Shown: positions 7,089-12,835 of the stretch, in pieces | Layout of the letters: every line of letters starts with the position of its first letter | How positions within the stretch are numbered: the first letter of the stretch is position 1 | Assembly: GCA_027025615.1 (NCBI GenBank) | Contig: JALVQM010000317.1 | Coordinates: 1-12,835, forward strand | Length of the DNA: 12,835 nt | Source: Desulfobacteraceae bacterium | GTDB lineage: Bacteria > Desulfobacterota > Desulfobacteria > Desulfobacterales > Desulfosarcinaceae | Reading direction: 5' to 3' | Notes under the pieces: model-generated | Told to the model about the DNA's origin: nothing | The model's database searches: none | The model's input: the letters and a program-made list of their open reading frames with translations, nothing else | Position numbers and translations under genes: made by a program

Positions 7089-9197
7089 ATGGAGCTAGCT
7101 GAAAGCAAAATTGGATTCGGAAGACTTTCCTTAATTCTGGACAATACAGATATATTTATGGGATTTGCCGCCATGTGTATCCTGATGGTCATGGTAATTC
7201 CTATCCCGCCGATTCTTCTGGATTTGTTCCTCACTTTTAATATCACTTTTGCTCTTGTGATCTTGCTGGTGGGAATGTACGTAATGAATCCACTGGAACT
7301 CTCATCATTTCCATCTATACTTCTGCTGGCAACTCTTTTCAGGCTTTCGTTAAATGTAGCTTCAACTAGAATGATTCTTTTACATGGAGGCGAGGGAACT
7401 TTAGCGGCCGGCAAAGTTATAAAAGCGTTCGGGAGTTTCGTTGTCGGTGGGAATTATGTTGTGGGAGTCATCGTTTTCCTTATCCTCGTGGTAGTAAATT
7501 TTGTCGTTATAACCAAGGGAGCGGGAAGAATTGCGGAAGTTGCCGCCCGTTTTACCCTTGATGCCATGCCCGGTAAACAAATGAGTATCGACGCGGACCT
7601 GAATGCCGGTTTGATAGATGAAAATGAAGCCAGGCGCAGACGGGAACAAATAGCCAGGGAGTCTGAATATTACGGGGCCATGGACGGTGCCAACAAGTTT
7701 GTTCGTGGAGATGCCATAGCCGGAATAATTATTACCTTGATAAACATTGTTGCCGGTTTTGCAATTGGCGTGCTGCAAAACGGCATGTCTTTCGGTCAAG
7801 CTGCTCAGACGTATACCTTGCTTACTGTTGGAGACGGCCTTGTCAGCCAGGTGCCTGCATTGATCATATCTACGGCAGCAGGTATTGTTGTAAGCCGTGC
7901 TGGATCTGACAGCGGTTTGGGCAAAGAAATAGCCTCCCAATTGCTTTTTCAACCGAGAGCAGTAGGTGTTGCTTCTGTAATTCTTTTCGGTTTTGGTCTT
8001 ATCCCCGGGCTGCCTACATTTCCTTTCTTTTTATTGGGGGGACTGAGTGGCCTGGTTGCCTATCTTGTTTTTCAAACCGATAAAAAGGATCATATTTCGG
8101 AAACAGGCAGCCAGGAAACTGATGGGGAACAAGAAGATGATGGAGAACAAATTTTTCACCCGCTTCCTCCGCTTGATACCCTGGGACTTGAAGTTGGGTA
8201 TGGATTGATACCATTGGTGGATGTTGAACAAGACGGTCAGCTTTTAGACAGAATAAAGTCGATAAGGCGACAGATAGCACAGGAGATAGGAATCGTAGTA
8301 CCGTCAATTCATATTCAGGACAACATGCAATTAAAACCCGGACAGTATCGCATTAAACTAAAAGGGGTCGAGGTTGCTGCAGGTGACTTGATGATAAATT
8401 ACCATTTGGCTATGAGTCCCACCCCCGGCATAGATCCTCTCGACGGCATCCCGACCAAGGAACCAACATATGGCCTGGACGCTTACTGGATCAAGGAAAA
8501 AGACAGGGAAGAAGCAATGGCCAAAGGCTACACCGTCGTAGATTTGGCCACAGTTCTGACTACACATTTGTCTGAAATAATACGCCGTCATGCTCATGAA
8601 CTATTGGGGCGCCAAGAGGCTCAACAATTACTTGATGCTATAAAAGAAACTCACCCCAAGGTGGTAGAGGAACTAGTGCCAAACCAGTTGACCCTGGGAG
8701 GGGTTGTCAAGGTCTTGCAAAACTTGCTTAAAGAACAGGTGCCCATCAGGGATTTACTTACCATTTTGGAAGTATTGGCCGACTGGGCTCCACTTGTTAA
8801 GCAAGTCGATGAGCTTACCGAATATGTACGTCAGGCTCTTTCCAGAACGATAACCAGTCAATACCAGAATCGTGAAGGTGTTCTTGAGGTTATAACCATA
8901 GAGCATGAGATCGAAAAACAACTGGCCGATGCAATTCAGCATACAGAACAGGGTAGCTTCCTTGCGATTCAACCGCAGCTTGCCCAACAAATTGCCAATG
9001 CCCTGGCGTTAAAACTTGAAGCTTTTGCTCAGAGAGGAATTCAGCCAATTGTTCTATGTGCTGCGCAGATAAGACCTCACTTCAAGAAGTTGGTAGATCG
9101 ATTTATCCCGAATCTGGTGATTCTTTCATATGAAGAAATCGCACCCCAGGTGCAGATTCAATCACTCGGAACAGTGGAGCTGACTGATGCAGATTAA
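7089..9197 (+). CDS. flhA: Flagellar export gate protein FlhA
   Basis: The 702-residue protein has an N-terminal membrane region with about eight helices (about 21-328), an acidic linker (about 329-360) and a large cytoplasmic domain (about 361-702). The FHIPEP family signatures are present: FRLSLNVASTRMILLHGG in the membrane region and FTLDAMPGKQMSIDADLNAG at 155-174, followed by a basic RRRREQ loop. FlhA forms the nonameric export ring that docks substrate-chaperone complexes and uses the proton gradient. The start ATG has a close GATGGGA upstream; no better in-frame start exists. The gene overlaps flhF by 11 bases. It is preceded by the candidate sigma-54 promoter and likely heads an flhA-flhF-flhG-fliA transcription unit, though read-through from flhB cannot be excluded. 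Confidence 0.97.
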   Translation: MELAESKIGFGRLSLILDNTDIFMGFAAMCILMVMVIPIPPILLDLFLTFNITFALVILLVGMYVMNPLELSSFPSILLLATLFRLSLNVASTRMILLHGGEGTLAAGKVIKAFGSFVVGGNYVVGVIVFLILVVVNFVVITKGAGRIAEVAARFTLDAMPGKQMSIDADLNAGLIDENEARRRREQIARESEYYGAMDGANKFVRGDAIAGIIITLINIVAGFAIGVLQNGMSFGQAAQTYTLLTVGDGLVSQVPALIISTAAGIVVSRAGSDSGLGKEIASQLLFQPRAVGVASVILFGFGLIPGLPTFPFFLLGGLSGLVAYLVFQTDKKDHISETGSQETDGEQEDDGEQIFHPLPPLDTLGLEVGYGLIPLVDVEQDGQLLDRIKSIRRQIAQEIGIVVPSIHIQDNMQLKPGQYRIKLKGVEVAAGDLMINYHLAMSPTPGIDPLDGIPTKEPTYGLDAYWIKEKDREEAMAKGYTVVDLATVLTTHLSEIIRRHAHELLGRQEAQQLLDAIKETHPKVVEELVPNQLTLGGVVKVLQNLLKEQVPIRDLLTILEVLADWAPLVKQVDELTEYVRQALSRTITSQYQNREGVLEVITIEHEIEKQLADAIQHTEQGSFLAIQPQLAQQIANALALKLEAFAQRGIQPIVLCAAQIRPHFKKLVDRFIPNLVILSYEEIAPQVQIQSLGTVELTDAD

Positions 9198-10596
9198 GCG
9201 TTTCGAAGCAAGCAATATGTCAGAAGCCTTAAAGATGATTAAAAAGGAGTTTGGCGAAGAAGCAGTGATATTATCAGCCAGGAACAACAGGCCTGTACGA
9301 ACTGTATTTGGAAGAAGAAAAAACAAGGGCGTAGTAGTTACCGCAGCTGTTGATTATGACTCCATAGAAAATAATTGTCCAGAAAAAAGATCAAACAGTA
9401 AAGAGAAAGGCAGAACGTCTTGTGAATTCAGAAATGATCAAGGTGCTACAGTTGCATCTAAAATTATAAAACAATTCAGGCCGATTACTCCTACCGGACA
9501 ACGAATATGGCAATTGAAGTCGAGGCATAACGTAAAAAAAGCTGAACACCTGTCAATTGGTCAACAGCTTAACAAATGTTTGAAGAAACAGGGACTGGAA
9601 GAAACAATTGCCGATTTATGGAGTCAACAAGCTGATAAACTGGTTGATGAATCCCTTCCTTTTGAAAAGCAATTACGTCAAGCTATGAATCAGCTGCTTT
9701 CCGCCCAGGGACTAATTGCTCCCATCAGGCAACATCGATGGCGTAAAAATTCAGGTGTATTTGTCATTGCTGGACCGCATGGCAGCGGTAAGACCACAAT
9801 GGTTGCAAAATTGGCAATCCGGCGCTTGTTGGATCGCTCCGGAAACAGTGCGATGGTATCTCTAGACAAAAGGGATATTACCGGATCCTTTGAGCTTGAA
9901 ATTTATGGAAGAGCTGCAGCAATCAAAGTTTTAAAAGCCAATGATGCAGGGCAGCTGCAGGATGTCTTTCAAGAAACCAGTTCAACAGAACATATCTATG
10001 TTGACACTCCGGCTTTTGGTCAAAATGATATTGAAGATGTTAAACATCTTCGAAAAATGCTTGCCAAACTGCCAGGGGCCAAAATTTATCTTACGATCAA
10101 TGTAACTGCAAGACAGGAGGTAATAGAGAACTGGATAGGGATGTATAGTCAACTGGGAGTTGAGGCAGTCATTCTGACGCATCTTGATGAGTGCATGCGG
10201 TTGGGCCATGTTCTGAACTGTCTGGTCAGGAAACGGCTTCCAATTGTGTTTTTAAGCGATGGGCCGACAGTCCCGGACAACCTGAAAAGGGCAGAAGCTC
10301 AATATTTATCTGACTATCTGTTGAAAGACAATTTAGCTGATACAAAGATTTCAGAAAACAATCCTGACATGACAGAGCTTAAAGCAGGTGAACATTACGT
10401 TGCCAATCGCAATTCTGATATTTTTCACCGAAAAAATTGTAAAGCTGTGAAGCGTATTTATCAGGAAAACATGGTTTTTTTCAATGACCAGGCAGATGCA
10501 ATCGAACAAGGATATAAACCTTGTCGTATGTGCTGTTCCGAACTGGTCGGCAGAACAAGGATACAAAGAAATATTTATATGGCAGGTGCCCGGTGA
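9187..10596 (+). CDS. flhF: FlhF-like SRP-family protein with degenerate GTPase motifs and C-terminal Ada-like zinc module
   Basis: The 469-residue protein starts with the FlhF N-terminal segment MQIKRFEASNMSEALKMIKK and AVILSAR, followed by a poorly conserved basic linker and an NG-type domain (about 120-390). The P-loop G196-PHGSGKTT is intact. The DTYRxGAxEQL motif of FlhF is D227-KRDITGSFEL, lacking the catalytic Arg and Gln. The DTAGR motif is D273-TPAFGQ. The TKLDE motif survives as T331-HLDE. After the NG domain comes an extra module (about 399-455), with HYVANRNSDIFHRKNC and GYKPCRMC. It matches the Ada-type zinc-binding pattern, with likely ligands H414, C418, C446 and C449. FlhF normally places the flagellum at the pole. 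Here nucleotide may still bind but hydrolysis is doubtful. TGGAG at 9175-9179 is a good ribosome site. Position between flhA and flhG confirms identity. Confidence 0.9.
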   Translation: MQIKRFEASNMSEALKMIKKEFGEEAVILSARNNRPVRTVFGRRKNKGVVVTAAVDYDSIENNCPEKRSNSKEKGRTSCEFRNDQGATVASKIIKQFRPITPTGQRIWQLKSRHNVKKAEHLSIGQQLNKCLKKQGLEETIADLWSQQADKLVDESLPFEKQLRQAMNQLLSAQGLIAPIRQHRWRKNSGVFVIAGPHGSGKTTMVAKLAIRRLLDRSGNSAMVSLDKRDITGSFELEIYGRAAAIKVLKANDAGQLQDVFQETSSTEHIYVDTPAFGQNDIEDVKHLRKMLAKLPGAKIYLTINVTARQEVIENWIGMYSQLGVEAVILTHLDECMRLGHVLNCLVRKRLPIVFLSDGPTVPDNLKRAEAQYLSDYLLKDNLADTKISENNPDMTELKAGEHYVANRNSDIFHRKNCKAVKRIYQENMVFFNDQADAIEQGYKPCRMCCSELVGRTRIQRNIYMAGAR

Positions 10597-10622
10597 AATA
10601 CAAACCTAGGAGCAGATTCAAT

Positions 10623-11525
10623 ATGAAGCTGACTGAAGAAAACAGCGGTAAAGTAATTCAATTGAATTCCAAAAAACTTAAAATGAATGAATCCGGATGT
10701 AAAAGCAGTGCATCCGGAATTAGGCAATTGCCCCGCAGCATTGCTATTACATCCGGAAAAGGTGGTGTTGGCAAAACAAATATTGTTGCCAACCTTGGAT
10801 ATACTCTCAATCGTACCGGCAAAAGTGTACTGGTTTTTGATGCTGATTTGGGGCTTGGCAATCTTGATGTTCTTTTGGGTCTGGCTCCTAAATATAATTT
10901 GTCACATGTTATCAAGGGGCAAGCGGTTCTTGAGCAAATTGTAGTGGACGGACCGGGAGGAATAAAAATCTTACCGGCTTCTTCAGGCATACAGGAAATG
11001 ACCAGCCTGGACATTTCACAAAAGCAAGAGCTCGGTCGACAGTTAAAAAAACTTATCAATGGTTTTGATATCCTGCTCATTGATACTGCAGCCGGAATTT
11101 CAGGAAATGTGCTGCATTTCAACATGACTGCCGATGAGGTGATGGTTGTTGTAACCCCTGAGCCGACATCTATTACTGATGCTTATGCCTTGATGAAAGT
11201 CCTTTATGTTCAATACGGGCTGGACCATTTTAATCTTTTGATAAACGCAGCCCGCAATAGCAGTGAGGCAGATGATGTCTATCGCCAACTTAGCCTGGTC
11301 AGCGACAGGTTCCTTGACATAGATATTGATTACCTGGGTTATGTACCATTTGACGACAATATAAAAAAGAGCGTCAGGAAGCAAACTATTGTCACCGAGG
11401 CATGCCCGGATTCAAAGGCGAGCAGAAGTTTTGTAACCATAGCCCGAAAGGTTGCTTACCTGCAGCCGATGCTTATCGCAGACCAATACCAGGGTGGTCC
11501 TGGAATTGGGGATTTGCTTATTTAA
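10623..11525 (+). CDS. flhG: MinD-like ATPase FlhG (FleN/YlxH family)
   Basis: The 300-residue protein is a MinD/ParA-type ATPase. The deviant Walker A is S44-GKGGVGKT; the DADLGLGNLD motif begins at D73 and D154-TAAG follows. FlhG limits flagellar number and partners FlhF. Its N-terminus normally carries a DQAxxLR motif whose Gln stimulates FlhF. The aligned segment here is S28-SASGIR34, lacking Asp and Gln. The frame is open upstream to an ATG at 10521 inside flhF, but the ATG at 10623 has AGGAG at 10608-10612 and avoids a 76-base overlap, so it is chosen. The C-terminus lacks an obvious standard amphipathic membrane helix beyond VAYLQPMLI, though this is hard to judge by eye. Confidence 0.94.
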   Translation: MKLTEENSGKVIQLNSKKLKMNESGCKSSASGIRQLPRSIAITSGKGGVGKTNIVANLGYTLNRTGKSVLVFDADLGLGNLDVLLGLAPKYNLSHVIKGQAVLEQIVVDGPGGIKILPASSGIQEMTSLDISQKQELGRQLKKLINGFDILLIDTAAGISGNVLHFNMTADEVMVVVTPEPTSITDAYALMKVLYVQYGLDHFNLLINAARNSSEADDVYRQLSLVSDRFLDIDIDYLGYVPFDDNIKKSVRKQTIVTEACPDSKASRSFVTIARKVAYLQPMLIADQYQGGPGIGDLLI

Positions 11526-11552
11526 ACAACGTTCTATATCTCGGAGATAATA

Positions 11553-12311
11553 ATGGATTTGGCAGAATCGCGTCTAAACTCGCTATCAAAGGATGACTAC
11601 AGCCTGAGGAACGAGATAATTGCCGAATATCTGCCTTATGTGAGCAGAATAGTAAACAGGATTGCAGTTCATCTTCCTCCTACTGTTGAAATTGATGATT
11701 TGATTAATGTCGGTATTATTGGGCTTATTCAGGCAATCGAACGTTATGATCCAACCCGTGACAACAAATTTATGACATATGCTGTTTTCCGAATCAAGGG
11801 AGCGGTGCTCAGTGAATTACGATCAAGGGATTTCCTTGGACGTACAACTCGACGGAAGATAAGAAGTATAGAAAAGGCATATCTTAAGCTTGAACAAAAG
11901 CTCGGCAGGACTGCCAATGACGAAGAGGTGGCACAAGACCTTAATATTGATCTGGAACAGCTGTACCAGGTAAAGCGAATGAGTAACATATCGTTTATAA
12001 GTTTCGAAGAAATTGGTTACAAGTCAAGGGAAGAAAAAGACAATTTTATTAACGCTCTGATGCGTAATGATTCAGATGATGCTTTGACACTTACGACAAT
12101 AAAAGAGATTAAGGCAGCTATTGCCAGGCAGATAGAGGAACTGCCGGAAAAAGAAAAACTTGTTATTTCCATGTACTATAGTGATGAAATGACCATGAAG
12201 GAAATCGGAAAAGTTCTTGGAATAACTGAATCGAGGGTTTCGCAAATACATTCTCAGGCAATTATGCGATTACGCCGTCGACTCCGCAAGGAAGGCCTGA
12301 TTGACGATTGA
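11553..12311 (+). CDS. fliA: Flagellar sigma factor of the FliA/WhiG (sigma-28) family
   Basis: The 252-residue protein has sigma-70 regions 2, 3 and 4. Region 2 (about 24-95) includes IDDLINVGIIGLIQAIERYD and FMTYAVFRIKGAVLSELRS. Region 3 (about 100-160) includes LGRTANDEEVA. Region 4 (about 190-248) carries the helix-turn-helix MKEIGKVLGITESRVSQIHS. The lack of region 1 and the length fit FliA, which directs RNA polymerase to late flagellar and chemotaxis genes and is usually held back by FlgM (not in this window). A GGAG at 11543-11546 precedes the ATG by six bases. It follows flhG by 27 bases, a common arrangement. Confidence 0.95.
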   Translation: MDLAESRLNSLSKDDYSLRNEIIAEYLPYVSRIVNRIAVHLPPTVEIDDLINVGIIGLIQAIERYDPTRDNKFMTYAVFRIKGAVLSELRSRDFLGRTTRRKIRSIEKAYLKLEQKLGRTANDEEVAQDLNIDLEQLYQVKRMSNISFISFEEIGYKSREEKDNFINALMRNDSDDALTLTTIKEIKAAIARQIEELPEKEKLVISMYYSDEMTMKEIGKVLGITESRVSQIHSQAIMRLRRRLRKEGLIDD

Positions 12312-12387
12312 AAAAATGCAAAAAATTGTTTTGTCGCCATGCAGTAAAAATTTGAAAAAAAAGTTATAGCAAAAAAAGAGGGGCAAA

Positions 12388-12835
12388 ATGTTACCACAAA
12401 TAATAATTGACAACTGGACAGTATCGGCCGGAATAGGTTTGCCTTGCTTTTGTTTAATGGTGATCGCGATCAACCTGGCACTAAAAAAGAGGCCAAAAGG
12501 CGAAGTTGCAATACACCAAAATGTGAGCCATCTTCAGGCGGAAGTTTTTGGAAATGAAATAGATAAACAAATATATATACAAAAAGCAGACAAATTGTTG
12601 TTTGAAGTTGAACAAATGATACAAGCTCAAAGGTCAAAGCTTGCAATGTTAAGTGAATTAAAGATGCCGGAAATACATAAAAGAGATGGTAAGGATGACA
12701 AAAGTTTCAAAGGATTAAACCGAAATCAGGACTCATGGGCAATACCATCTGGAACGGAATCCGAATTTAATCAGGATGAGCGTCAACAGGTTGTGAAAGA
12801 ACTTACGGAAAAGGGATTGTCGGTAGAACAGATAG
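12388..12835 (+). CDS. Small membrane-anchored coiled-coil protein, partial (DUF2802/DUF6115-like)
   Basis: An open frame starts at ATG 12388, with GAGGGG at 12379-12384 as ribosome site, and runs off the right edge after 149 codons. It predicts a short N-terminus, one membrane helix (about 12-32) ending in KKR, a charged probably coiled-coil region (about 45-95), a polar low-complexity stretch, and a final segment ERQQVVKELTEKGLSVEQI resembling the start of a helix-turn-helix. This arrangement recalls the poorly characterised proteins encoded beside fliA or chemotaxis genes and annotated DUF2802 or DUF6115 (YlxL-like in some genomes). The family link is from memory of the C-terminal pattern and is tentative; no function is known. 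The 76-base AT-rich gap before it shows no clear promoter or terminator. Confidence 0.7.
   Translation, partial: MLPQIIIDNWTVSAGIGLPCFCLMVIAINLALKKRPKGEVAIHQNVSHLQAEVFGNEIDKQIYIQKADKLLFEVEQMIQAQRSKLAMLSELKMPEIHKRDGKDDKSFKGLNRNQDSWAIPSGTESEFNQDERQQVVKELTEKGLSVEQI

Noticed and set aside
7401..7952. 183-codon open frame on the minus strand within flhA
   Set aside because: It lies opposite strongly conserved FlhA sequence and its product has no recognisable domain; it is a shadow frame.
10521..10622. Upstream in-frame extension of flhG from ATG 10521
   Set aside because: It would overlap flhF by 76 bases and encode a basic segment unlike FlhG; the ATG at 10623 has a proper AGGAG upstream.
10658..11125. 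155-codon open frame on the minus strand within flhG
   Set aside because: It is opposite the MinD-like core of FlhG, with no ribosome site or recognisable product.
12312..12387. Possible terminator in the AT-rich gap after fliA
   Set aside because: There are A-rich runs and a weak CAAAA/TTTTG pairing, but no GC-rich stem followed by a T run.

Overview
The window is a flagellar biosynthesis block with every gene on the + strand. In order it holds the tail of motA, two tandem motB-like genes, fliL, fliM, fliN, fliO, fliP, fliQ, fliR, flhB, flhA, flhF, flhG, a fliA-type sigma factor and the start of a small membrane/coiled-coil protein cut by the right edge. Genes are tightly packed with overlaps or short gaps; the only sizeable non-coding interval is the 188 bases between flhB and flhA. 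No RNA genes, mobile elements, CRISPR arrays or clear intrinsic terminators were seen. The gene order, the FlhF/FlhG polar-flagellum pair, the doubled MotB and moderate GC suggest a Desulfobacterota (deltaproteobacterial) organism with polar flagella. That placement is inferred from gene content and not from any marker gene.

Layout: bases 1-1578 encode stator proteins (MotA end, MotB-like 1, MotB-like 2). Bases 1625-3509 encode FliL and the switch/C-ring proteins FliM and FliN. Bases 3506-6900 encode the membrane parts of the export gate (FliO, FliP, FliQ, FliR, FlhB). Bases 6901-7088 hold a candidate sigma-54 promoter and short repeats. Bases 7089-9197 encode the export gate protein FlhA. 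Bases 9187-11525 encode FlhF and FlhG, which set flagellar position and number. Bases 11553-12311 encode the sigma-28-type factor for late flagellar genes, followed by a partial gene of a type often found beside fliA.

The export and switch genes look conventional. The unusual points are at the two ends of the pathway. First, MotB-like 1 keeps its peptidoglycan-binding domain but has glycine where MotB has the ion-carrying aspartate, while MotB-like 2 next to it keeps the aspartate. Second, FlhF has an intact P-loop but has lost the catalytic DTxR...EQL and DTAGR motifs of SRP-type GTPases, and it carries an added C-terminal Ada-like zinc-binding module. Third, the neighbouring FlhG appears to have lost the glutamine of the N-terminal motif that normally stimulates FlhF. 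Together these suggest an FlhF/FlhG pair that no longer runs the usual GTPase cycle. This is the most promising lead for something not yet described.
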